A stretch of DNA of 64,000 bases from Bacteroidetes bacterium UBA2475 (GTDB taxonomy: Bacteria; Bacteroidota; Bacteroidia; B-17B0; Aurantibacillaceae). Under the pieces are notes generated by a model that worked only from the letters and a program-made list of their open reading frames with translations, made no database searches and was not told where the DNA came from. The position numbers and the translations under genes are program-made. Within the stretch, counting starts at the first letter, position 1, and each line of letters begins with the position of its first letter. Below are positions 35,649-43,709 of the stretch, in pieces. The stretch spans positions 496,001 through 560,000 of the forward strand of contig DDPF01000004.1 in NCBI GenBank assembly GCA_002342065.1. The letters run 5' to 3'.

Positions 35649-35935
35649 ATATTTAGTTGTCCCTCAAAATTTTTTCCGGCCCCGATTTGGGCTAAAGCCC
35701 GTTTTTTACTATATTTAATTGCCCCGACCTTAAGGTCGGGGCAACAATCAAACAAACTATATGGCTTAATAATGTGGAGTATGTTGTTTCTAAAAATATT
35801 TAGTCGAGCTTGAAATTTCTTCTGACCCTGTTTTTGGGCTAAAGCCCGTTTTTACAATATTTAATTGCCACGACCTTAAGGTCGTGGCAATAATTAAACA
35901 AATTATACGGCTTTAGCCAAAAAAGCCTACCGAGG
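35649..35935. repeat. Two tandem REP-like units with nested palindromes
   Basis: Two related units about 147 bases apart each carry ATATTTAGT, GGGCTAAAGCCC (35689-35700 and 35836-35847), and a second palindrome (CCCCGACCTTAAGGTCGGGG in unit 1; CCACGACCTTAAGGTCGTGG in unit 2), ending in an AAAC-AAA-TATA-GGCTT tail. In unit 2 the change in one palindrome arm is matched by a compensating change in the other. The outer ends TGTCCCTC (about 35658) and GAGGGACA (about 35932) are inverted. The repeats fill most of the 421-base gap 35519-35939; the rest is A/T-rich upstream sequence of the small protein gene. Confidence 0.8.
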
Positions 35936-35939
35936 GACA

Positions 35940-37976
35940 TCAATACTCCACCTTTACCGCGTCGCTAATAATGCTTTCGTCGCCATTATACAGTACAGCT
36001 TTTATTCTATATTCATATATATTGCCAATATTCAGGTTATTATCTGTATAGGATAATGTTTTTCCATTAACTGTTTTAATAATAGTAAGTTGTTCGTTTG
36101 CTTTAGCGCGATATAAAATAAATTTTTCGATCTCCTTTTCATTGTACTCCCATGTTAAACTAATATTCTTTTGAGTCCGATCAACTTTATAAGCTAAGTT
36201 ATTTAATTTTTTTCTATAACCGGTCTGATATTTTATAACTAAACATTTAGAAACAGAACTGTTATTGTCTTCATCAAAAGCGGTAACCTGGTAACTATAT
36301 GTTTTTCCTGACTCGGCCGTTGTGTCCATGTAAATACCGATCGAATCTTTTATAGTTAATTCTTTAAGTACAGTAAAATTTTCGTTGCCGGTTTTACGTG
36401 AAATAATATGTTTTATAACATCATCACTTTTACTTAGAATAAAATTTAGTTTTACGCCTTTAAGTTCGGGGTAAAGAGAATTTAAAAGTGGAGCTGCAGG
36501 GGGGATTGTATCGGGCCTCTTCACCTCTATAGACGAACAGGTAATAGAAGTATTAAAATTATTATCGGATGCTGCAAGCGAATAGTATATTTTTTTGGTT
36601 AATGTTTTTAGATTTAGCTTATCTGTATAAATTGTATCGGTTATAAATTTATTATTTATTTGGACGAATTCTTCGTTCAAAGCATTTGCTTTAAATAATT
36701 TGTAGCCCTGTAGATCTGTCTCATTGTTTTTTTGCCATTGTAGGGTCACTATTCCTTTTTTATCAACCGTAGCTTTTAAGTTATTTGGTGGCGAAGGTGG
36801 AATAGTATCAATAATAGTTGCCATTCTTGAATAAGAATAAATAGTGTCGTTATTATGTGTAATAGCAGCAACTTTATAAAAGTTACTTTGCCGAGGTTCA
36901 AGATCTGTATATTTTAAATTTTCTTTTGACTCGTAAATAGTTTTATAAATGCCATTATCTTTATCAGCACGCAGTAAAAGATAATTTTTTAGCAATGGTG
37001 TTTCAAAATTGTTTTCCATTCGCCATTTAATGTTCACGCGTCTATTCTGAACTACAAAAACACTATCAATGAATGGAACAGAATTTACTGGCGGCGAACT
37101 GTATACATTTATTATGTTTGAAGGTTCTGATTCTTCACCAAAAAAATTAATGCCCCTGAGTCTATAAAAATATTTTTTGTTTGACTGCGGCATTGTGTCA
37201 TTAAAAAAAATGTACTCTTTGTTTTTCTCAAACTGACTGCTTAAAAGAATAATGGGTGTTGAATTTATTCTTTTATACGTCACACTATCTTCAGATCGTT
37301 CAATGTTGTATCCGGAATAATCACTTTTATAATCAATAGCTTTCCACTTTAAAGTCGAGATCTTATTTTTACTTCGGGCATCTAACCCGGTAATTTTTTT
37401 GTTAGTAGAGAGAATAGAAGAATTAAGCGTTACACTATATATTTCTTTAGCCATGGTCGAAGTTGTGGTTGTATATACCGCTATTTTATAAACATAATTT
37501 GAGTTTGATGCAATTGTGCTATCCGCAAAAAATAAACCGCAAGCCGAAGCAACCTCTGCATTAAAATCGCAGGATAATAGCATAAGGTCGTACACCATTT
37601 TTTCATGCTTTTCTTTTTGTTGCGGACTTAATTTTGTATCGCCTTTATTTTGAAAAATGGCATTGTAAATAAAGCCGGTTTTATTTTTATCCTTTCGAAA
37701 TAGCGGAAGCCATTTTGCACTATCTGTTTCCCAATAGGGATGTAAAAAATCATTAATAACAGTTTCGTTTGTTTGGGTATTATTAGTTAAAGTGTAACGC
37801 GTAATTTTAAGACCATTAGACTTAATTAATTCAAACATCTTTTTATTTTCGGGAACTATTCTAAAGAGTATTTTTTTCTCCTTTGTAAAATGTCTTTCAA
37901 AAACTTTATTATTTTCCTGGGCATTTATTATTTGCAAAAGAAAAAAACAAAAGAAAATATAAATAGACTTTTTCAT
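35940..37976 (-). CDS. Secreted fibronectin type III repeat protein
   Basis: This 678-residue protein has a signal peptide (SIYIFFCFFLLQIINAQ), an N-terminal region of about 190 residues, then about five FN3-like domains (about 205-290, 300-390, 392-488, 490-580, 585-678). Typical elements are STLKWKAIDYKSDYSGYNIERS, VNIKWRMENN, GIVTLQWQKNNETDLQGYKLFK and ISLTWEYNEKEIEKFILYRA. No T9SS domain is present at the C-terminus. The ATG directly abuts the stop codon of the 1010-residue protein gene (TAA then ATG), so the two form an operon and probably a complex. FN3 arrays usually serve as spacers or for protein contacts. The function is unknown. Confidence 0.85.
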   Translation of the reverse strand: MKKSIYIFFCFFLLQIINAQENNKVFERHFTKEKKILFRIVPENKKMFELIKSNGLKITRYTLTNNTQTNETVINDFLHPYWETDSAKWLPLFRKDKNKTGFIYNAIFQNKGDTKLSPQQKEKHEKMVYDLMLLSCDFNAEVASACGLFFADSTIASNSNYVYKIAVYTTTTSTMAKEIYSVTLNSSILSTNKKITGLDARSKNKISTLKWKAIDYKSDYSGYNIERSEDSVTYKRINSTPIILLSSQFEKNKEYIFFNDTMPQSNKKYFYRLRGINFFGEESEPSNIINVYSSPPVNSVPFIDSVFVVQNRRVNIKWRMENNFETPLLKNYLLLRADKDNGIYKTIYESKENLKYTDLEPRQSNFYKVAAITHNNDTIYSYSRMATIIDTIPPSPPNNLKATVDKKGIVTLQWQKNNETDLQGYKLFKANALNEEFVQINNKFITDTIYTDKLNLKTLTKKIYYSLAASDNNFNTSITCSSIEVKRPDTIPPAAPLLNSLYPELKGVKLNFILSKSDDVIKHIISRKTGNENFTVLKELTIKDSIGIYMDTTAESGKTYSYQVTAFDEDNNSSVSKCLVIKYQTGYRKKLNNLAYKVDRTQKNISLTWEYNEKEIEKFILYRAKANEQLTIIKTVNGKTLSYTDNNLNIGNIYEYRIKAVLYNGDESIISDAVKVEY

Positions 37977-40900
37977 TTAGTTGGGAACCGGCGTGCAATT
38001 TGTGCCGTAAGCAAAATCATAATTAAAACTGCCGTTTATGTGATTTAAAATATTATAATTACAATTTAAAGCGCCTGCAAAATAAATAGGCTTAGGGCCT
38101 TTTGCTGCAACAACAGCAGCAACACCTGCATTAAAAACATTATCATTAAAACTTCCATTTACAATACAGGGTATGGTAACGCCTAAACAGCAACAATGTC
38201 CAGGCCCACATGCTACATGTGTTTGATAGCTTTTAGGGCAATCATTTGGAAATTTGTACGATCCTGAAATGCTAACACCTCCATTCATTGCTAAGTACAT
38301 ATTGCCCTCAGCTAACCAACCATTCATGCCAATTTTTTCTTGTGAGTCAGAACAAGTTGCATTCTCTCCATAATTGGTCATCATCATGTCAAAGCCAAGA
38401 TCAAAATCAAAATCACCATTGACGCTAAATAAAGGAAGACCAAAAGAGCGGTGTATGTGAGCTGATATTCTCGCGCCGGCACAAAATCCACCAGCACTTT
38501 GTAATTGAGAAGTGTTCCTGTTTCCTAAAACGGCTGCTACGGATGGGTTTTGCATTATCTGTGATGGAGGGGGCATTGGCGGTTCCAAAGTATTACCAAC
38601 CATAAAATAAGACGGTACATTAACTAAACCTAAAAAACTAATATTATTTGGGGCGGATGGTTTCCCAACACACAAATACCAAACTTGTGGATCGATGTGA
38701 ATTTTGAAATTCCCCACACCAGTAATTGTTTGATAATAGTTTATATTGACCGCTGCTAAGGCATCAAAGATCCTGTTTTGCGCGTCATACACCATTAGCA
38801 TTTTTCCTTTTACGGGTGCTTTTGGTCTTTGGCCAATTGTTACCATCGAATACACATCGCCTGAAAGACTTACCATTCCTAATCCTCCGGATGGAGTAAA
38901 ATTTATTTCCATCATTAAGTCGCCGTTATATGGAATTTCGTTTAAAGAAAATTTATAACTGAGTCCCGACTTTAAACCAACACCAACGGTTGGGCTTGGT
39001 ACGTATACCAACGCATTACCTGCAACTCCGTTAAAATTTTGATTGAGACTTAGAAAATCTGCTTCGGTTGTTTTATTCGGCGTCATGTGATAATATAGTC
39101 CACCAATTAAGCGCGTAACAGTTACAGGCAAATTTCCTAATGGAAAAGCTACGGGTATTTTAGCGTCAATATAAAAATATCTATAGGTTGGCAGGCTTCC
39201 AAAGCAAACACTTATACTTGCAGGGTTATCCATTACTTTTGGTATTTTCAAATTTATACTCCCAAAAAATCCGTCTCCATATACCGGATCATCGTCCCTG
39301 AATAAAATTGTTCCCTGAAGTTGAAAAGGAGATGTTTGAACATCAACACTTACGCCGTTTATTATTACTTTATCAAATGCCCACCTTGTTTTTGTGAAGG
39401 TTACAGGCAGTTCGCCTGAATAAGATTTTTGATATGTGGTAATTTTACCTTTCAATAAAATAGATGTGCCAACACTTAAACTGTTACTGGATTGATCGGA
39501 TAGATTTAAAGTAACGCTAAATCCAAAAATAGGTACGCCCTGGTTTACACCAAAAGTAATATCATTGAGACTTATTGGAAAATTACCTGATTTTAATTGA
39601 AAGCCGTTAATACTACTAAGTGTAAACAATCCATTTGTGATATAAGGCGCATTAGTTGTAATTACTACATTTTGAAAAGCGAGTTTTCCTCCGTTCGAAT
39701 TAAATTTAGAATGATTAAAGGCCATTAGTCCACAAAGTGTAGCGGTGGGTTTAAGAGAGCCATTAATTTTAATTATGCTGATATTAGAATTATTATTTAA
39801 ACTAACGTTAGCAGAGAATGCATTAAAATTTATGTTGTTAACAGGATTAATTACAAAACTATAATCTACATCGCTAGTAGTAGGATTGTAATTAATGTTA
39901 GCATTGTATTGCAACGTTTGTGTACTATCCATTATTGGGATATTTACTTTACCTCCAATATGGCCGCTTGAAAGTTGGTTGGAAATAAATCCTACTCCAA
40001 TTTGTTCAACCGAAAAATTCCAGCCGCTCATACTTCCTTCGTTTAGTGCCACAATATTGTTTACCTGTAATAAACCTGTAACGCCTGTATTATCTATTAA
40101 AAGATTACTTACATTTATTTCTGTTCTTGTACCTGCTTTAGAAATTTCTCTTGGCAGTTTTATTTTTAATGATTGAAGTGCGAAGCCCGTCCACATTTGT
40201 GGTGTGATCATATTTGGATTTTGATACCCTGAAGGAAAGATCATTGTATTAGAGTTACTCAATTCGCTCATATCTACAATTGCACTTGTAACTTTAAACG
40301 ACCAATCATTTAAACCATTTATTTTAAAAGGCGTAATGCTAACACCCGCAATAAAATTATGAATGTCTTCAGTATACAATTGAAAAGATGCGGTAACAAC
40401 TGAATCCTGTGTTTGAGATGGGTCTGGAAGTAGTTTTCCTTTTTTGAAAATGAAATTGCCAACTAAGTTAATTGCTTTAAATCCATTACAATCCCATTCA
40501 ACCCAATTTTGTCCGTTGCCTAATAATTTTAGACTTACAGTAGAATTTATAGAGATCAAATGATCACTTGCTAAATATAATTTTGCCTGCTCACCACCAA
40601 CAACACCTTTTGGATTAAATTTAATATTGCTACCGCGGAAAGCCAGCTTCTTAGTTGTGCCTGGCATATCAATTGCGGCGTAGGCGCTGAAGTAGGCGCC
40701 TAAGGGCAAAAACTTCATGGAGTCGATCGCAATGGTATATCTTGTTGCGCCAATTTGTTTTATGATACCAAAAGGTAAACTAACATTCGAATCAGGTGTT
40801 AAGATATCAATAAAATTATTTTTACTTTCTACAGTATTTACAATTGAAATGATGCGGTTTATTTCGGGGTTAGTACTTTGCTCTTCTGATGCAGAGCCTT

Positions 40901-41009
40901 GATTGCTTAAACCTCCCAATGGCGAAGCTCCTTCTTCGATCACTTGCGAGTTAGCAAATAAACGAATAAGCAAAAACAGTAAAACTAAAATTCCACTTTT
41001 GATTTTCAT
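37977..41009 (-). CDS. Large secreted beta-rich protein of unknown function
   Basis: This 1010-residue protein has a signal peptide (GILVLLFLLIRLFANSQ). It is beta-rich with no repeats that I can name; recurring phrases such as NDWSFKVTSAIVDMSEL, SGWNFSVEQIGVGFIS and GGKLAFQNVVITTNAPYI suggest a long strand-turn architecture. The C-terminal 150 residues are Cys-rich (ATCSDSQ, NDCP, ACGPGHCCCLG, IPCIVNG, LNCNYN, TNCTPVPN) and Gly/Asn-rich, and could be disulphide-bonded. There is no T9SS YPNP domain. It is first in a two-gene operon with the FN3 protein, driven by a perfect TATATTTG -7 box. The family is not certain; I recall large Bacteroidota proteins paired with FN3 proteins but cannot verify the name. 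Confidence 0.8.
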   Translation of the reverse strand: MKIKSGILVLLFLLIRLFANSQVIEEGASPLGGLSNQGSASEEQSTNPEINRIISIVNTVESKNNFIDILTPDSNVSLPFGIIKQIGATRYTIAIDSMKFLPLGAYFSAYAAIDMPGTTKKLAFRGSNIKFNPKGVVGGEQAKLYLASDHLISINSTVSLKLLGNGQNWVEWDCNGFKAINLVGNFIFKKGKLLPDPSQTQDSVVTASFQLYTEDIHNFIAGVSITPFKINGLNDWSFKVTSAIVDMSELSNSNTMIFPSGYQNPNMITPQMWTGFALQSLKIKLPREISKAGTRTEINVSNLLIDNTGVTGLLQVNNIVALNEGSMSGWNFSVEQIGVGFISNQLSSGHIGGKVNIPIMDSTQTLQYNANINYNPTTSDVDYSFVINPVNNINFNAFSANVSLNNNSNISIIKINGSLKPTATLCGLMAFNHSKFNSNGGKLAFQNVVITTNAPYITNGLFTLSSINGFQLKSGNFPISLNDITFGVNQGVPIFGFSVTLNLSDQSSNSLSVGTSILLKGKITTYQKSYSGELPVTFTKTRWAFDKVIINGVSVDVQTSPFQLQGTILFRDDDPVYGDGFFGSINLKIPKVMDNPASISVCFGSLPTYRYFYIDAKIPVAFPLGNLPVTVTRLIGGLYYHMTPNKTTEADFLSLNQNFNGVAGNALVYVPSPTVGVGLKSGLSYKFSLNEIPYNGDLMMEINFTPSGGLGMVSLSGDVYSMVTIGQRPKAPVKGKMLMVYDAQNRIFDALAAVNINYYQTITGVGNFKIHIDPQVWYLCVGKPSAPNNISFLGLVNVPSYFMVGNTLEPPMPPPSQIMQNPSVAAVLGNRNTSQLQSAGGFCAGARISAHIHRSFGLPLFSVNGDFDFDLGFDMMMTNYGENATCSDSQEKIGMNGWLAEGNMYLAMNGGVSISGSYKFPNDCPKSYQTHVACGPGHCCCLGVTIPCIVNGSFNDNVFNAGVAAVVAAKGPKPIYFAGALNCNYNILNHINGSFNYDFAYGTNCTPVPN

Positions 41010-41020
41010 GCTCGGGGTAT

Positions 41021-41028
41021 CAAATATA
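41021..41028 (-). promoter_or_regulatory. -7 promoter box of the 1010-residue protein / FN3 operon
   Basis: On the minus strand TATATTTG matches TAnnTTTG. It ends 11 bases before the ATG at 41009, giving a leader of only a few bases. Confidence 0.55.
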
Positions 41029-41097
41029 ATAGCTTTTTTAAAAATACCAAATAAGAAATCGATTTATTTTCATCACAAGAAGAACCAAGAAAAACAA

Positions 41098-41131
41098 AAG
41101 ATCCCGGCTAAATTAATAACCAGGATCCTTT
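41098..41131 (-). terminator. Probable rho-independent terminator of the 41152-43011 gene
   Basis: On the minus strand AAAGGATCCTGG pairs with CCGGGATCTTT with two mismatches, followed by a T-rich stretch. It lies 20 bases after the stop codon. Confidence 0.72.
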
Positions 41132-41151
41132 GAAAAGAATTTGTTTAAGAG

Positions 41152-43011
41152 CTACTCCACCACAACTTTTTTAGTAATAGCTGTATTATAATTTCCTTTT
41201 ATTTTTAAAAGATAAAGGCCTTTGCTTAAAGATTGTGTGCTAAAGCTAAAGGTGTTTTGCGTTACCTTAACCCAATCGCGCAACAGCGTTGTAATTAATT
41301 TGCCCTGTTGGTCGTACAATTCAAAACTTAAATATTCGGGTTGCGCTAAACTAAGCTCTATACTAAAAATATCTTTTGCAGGATTTGGAAAAACGTTTGC
41401 TGTAACCGATGTTGTTTTTTCTTCTTGTTTAATGCCTGTAACAATAAATGGACTTAAGCCCAACTCGGTTACCCATGCCCTGTGCGCAAAAGGGTAAGAG
41501 CCGCTATAGTAATACATATTGTAACCACTCATCCAAACTTTGCCCGGATCGTTATACCTTCTTTGAGAGCCTGAATAATCGCCCCACCTTTCTTGTGTGG
41601 CAGATAAAAGGTTAACATAGGTTGTTCCATTTTGTATACGTAACACCGGCGAGAAATCGCCCAAGGCATCGGCCCTTATGGCCGAGGTGCCGCCAAACAC
41701 TTTATTAGAGCTGTGGTTAAATGTAAAAATAGAAGTATTATCTGTTGCCGAATTACCCGCATACGAAATGTTAGGGTAAGCAAAATCCATGGTATCGTTA
41801 AAAATAACATAACCTGTTACGGTTGGACTAACGGCTGCGGGGTTGTTTATTACACCATAATAAATAGTTGGTCGGTTGTTAACCGGATGATTGGTATTGT
41901 GCACATATTGGATCTTTCCATTCTCTAAAAAAGCGCCAAGATTACGGCAATCATTCGTGGCAAGCGTTTGCACGGTGTTTGTTTGCCTGCCATCTACCGG
42001 CAAATAATAAGGTTGATTTGAAATTAATGCTTTGGTAGTTACTGTACCTGTTGGCGCGCCAATGGTATCGGTAACATTCACTAAAAAAACCGTATCGTTT
42101 TGCGATGCTAAATTACGGTTAGAAATAAAATACATGTTTGGCGAATACAATTGACTTCCACCTTTTACTGGACATAAATTACGAATTGGTTTATTATTAA
42201 ATTTAATGTTGGAGTGTAACACGGAGCCTAACGGTAAGCCGGCATAACCGCTGTCTTTTTTCATTTGCCAGATCAATGTTTCGTTAAAACCTGTTTGCCA
42301 AGGTTGATTGTTGTATAAAAGGTTTACAGTTAAAAATAATTCTTTATCCGTCATGCTTATCATTGGATAATCTGACCACAAGTTGTTATTTAAAGGATTG
42401 CCGGGTAGGGCATATAAATTCCATGCTCCCGAAGGATCGTTAGTTTGCGAAAAGCCAACAATTATTTTACTGGTGGTATCTACAAAGCCAACCAAACATA
42501 CCAAAACAAAACGGTCTTTTAACGGATCATACATTACTTTCGGATCGAACTCCTGGTGCAAACTATTAATAGGTGTAGTAAATACCGCTAACGATTTAAT
42601 GGGCGAGTTAACATTTGTAACGGTATTTCTTACAAAAATATTTGTGTTGATGACAGAAACTAACATGCCGCTGTTGGAGATAGCCATGTCGTTATCATTA
42701 GGCGTGCTTAAACCCCAGGGGTTAGCAACAAAAGTTTGTCCGATTGAAAGTGTTGGCAAGATAGCGGCCGCAGCTGTATTGGCCTGACCCATCTTATAAT
42801 TTGCTGGATAATTATAAATCTCCATTTTCTCGGATCTTTGTTTTGGCATCTCACGCAGCATTAATTTAGGACTATAGTCTGGTTGCGCGCTGCTATAATT
42901 AACTACTGCCTGCCTTTGAAAAGTGAAGGAAGTTTTTTTGGTTGCAGTTTCCTGCGCTATGCCGGAAACTAAAAAGGATACAATAAATAAACTGCTGTAT
43001 AAAAATTTCAT
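41152..43011 (-). CDS. Secreted T9SS substrate of unknown function
   Basis: This 619-residue protein has a signal peptide (YSSLFIVSFLVSGIAQ) and a T9SS type A domain (VFPNPAKDI, KGLYLLKI). The body (about 80-510) looks like a single propeller-type fold with phrases such as NDNDMAISNSGMLVSVINTNIFV, FDPKVMYDPLKDRFVLVCLV, SDYPMISMTDKELFLTVNLL, CRNLGAFLENGKIQYVHNT and ERWGDYSGSQRRYNDPGKVW. The last one resembles the closing segment of secreted Bacteroidota proteins with a WGDYS motif. There are no recognisable catalytic residues. The gene stands alone with its own terminator, divergent from the DUF420 gene. Confidence 0.85.
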   Translation of the reverse strand: MKFLYSSLFIVSFLVSGIAQETATKKTSFTFQRQAVVNYSSAQPDYSPKLMLREMPKQRSEKMEIYNYPANYKMGQANTAAAAILPTLSIGQTFVANPWGLSTPNDNDMAISNSGMLVSVINTNIFVRNTVTNVNSPIKSLAVFTTPINSLHQEFDPKVMYDPLKDRFVLVCLVGFVDTTSKIIVGFSQTNDPSGAWNLYALPGNPLNNNLWSDYPMISMTDKELFLTVNLLYNNQPWQTGFNETLIWQMKKDSGYAGLPLGSVLHSNIKFNNKPIRNLCPVKGGSQLYSPNMYFISNRNLASQNDTVFLVNVTDTIGAPTGTVTTKALISNQPYYLPVDGRQTNTVQTLATNDCRNLGAFLENGKIQYVHNTNHPVNNRPTIYYGVINNPAAVSPTVTGYVIFNDTMDFAYPNISYAGNSATDNTSIFTFNHSSNKVFGGTSAIRADALGDFSPVLRIQNGTTYVNLLSATQERWGDYSGSQRRYNDPGKVWMSGYNMYYYSGSYPFAHRAWVTELGLSPFIVTGIKQEEKTTSVTANVFPNPAKDIFSIELSLAQPEYLSFELYDQQGKLITTLLRDWVKVTQNTFSFSTQSLSKGLYLLKIKGNYNTAITKKVVVE

Positions 43012-43116
43012 GCTAAAGGTTTTAGTTACCTAAATGTACAAAAAAATCATATAGAAGCAAGTTTTTAACCGCTTTTAGTATTTGAAATACTAGTATCTTT
43101 ATCAAAAATTTAAAAG

Positions 43117-43707
43117 ATGGCAACACTCAGCAGTTATAGCGAAAAAGGCGTTAAATTAACTATCTATATAACTACTGTTGCTGTTTGCGCACTGGTTGTT
43201 GTGTTGAATCAAAAATGGATCCCGCATCCGGATACTTTTCCAAACCTTATATACAAACTGCCAATGGTAAACGCTTTTTTAAACGGCAGCTGCACCATTT
43301 TACTTTTATTTTCTTTATGGGCCATTAAAAAAAGAAATATACAACTGCATAAAAAATTAAATATTACCGCTTTTATTTTTAGTTCTGTTTTTTTATTGTG
43401 TTATGTAACGGCACATTATTTTATTCCTGATACAAAATATGGCGATGTTGACCATGATGGAATTATGAGCGCAGCAGAGAGCGCAGCAGTTAGCGGCATA
43501 AAACCTTTTTATATTATTATTTTATTAACCCATATTTTTTTAGCTGTTGCTGTTTTACCAATGATCTTATTATCGTTTTATTATGGCCTCACCGATCAAC
43601 GCGAGAAGCATAAAAAGCTAACGCGTTTTAGTTACCCTGTTTGGTTATACGTAACCGTAAGCGGGGTAGTAGTGTATTTAATGATAGCGCCTTATTATAA
43701 TTATTAA
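43117..43707 (+). CDS. DUF420 family membrane protein with an EF-hand-like loop
   Basis: This 196-residue protein has five membrane segments (about 12-32, 48-68, 82-105, 128-155, 170-190). MVNAFLNGSCTILLLFSLWAIKKRNIQLHKKLNITAF and a later H in YVTAHYF match the DUF420 pattern with conserved His residues. Related small membrane proteins of the CtaM/YozB type assist haem-copper oxidase maturation. Between membrane segments 3 and 4 is DVDHDGIMSAAE, which follows the D-x-D-x-D-G-x-x-x-x-x-E pattern of a calcium-binding EF-hand loop. The next gene, a haem and copper protein, starts two bases after the stop, so a role in metalloprotein assembly or respiration is plausible. Confidence 0.88.
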   Translation: MATLSSYSEKGVKLTIYITTVAVCALVVVLNQKWIPHPDTFPNLIYKLPMVNAFLNGSCTILLLFSLWAIKKRNIQLHKKLNITAFIFSSVFLLCYVTAHYFIPDTKYGDVDHDGIMSAAESAAVSGIKPFYIIILLTHIFLAVAVLPMILLSFYYGLTDQREKHKKLTRFSYPVWLYVTVSGVVVYLMIAPYYNY

Positions 43708-43709
43708 GC

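Noticed and set aside
35649..35935. Possible short CRISPR-like array
   Set aside because: Only two units are present, they are palindromic over most of their length, and there is no third repeat, leader or cas gene.
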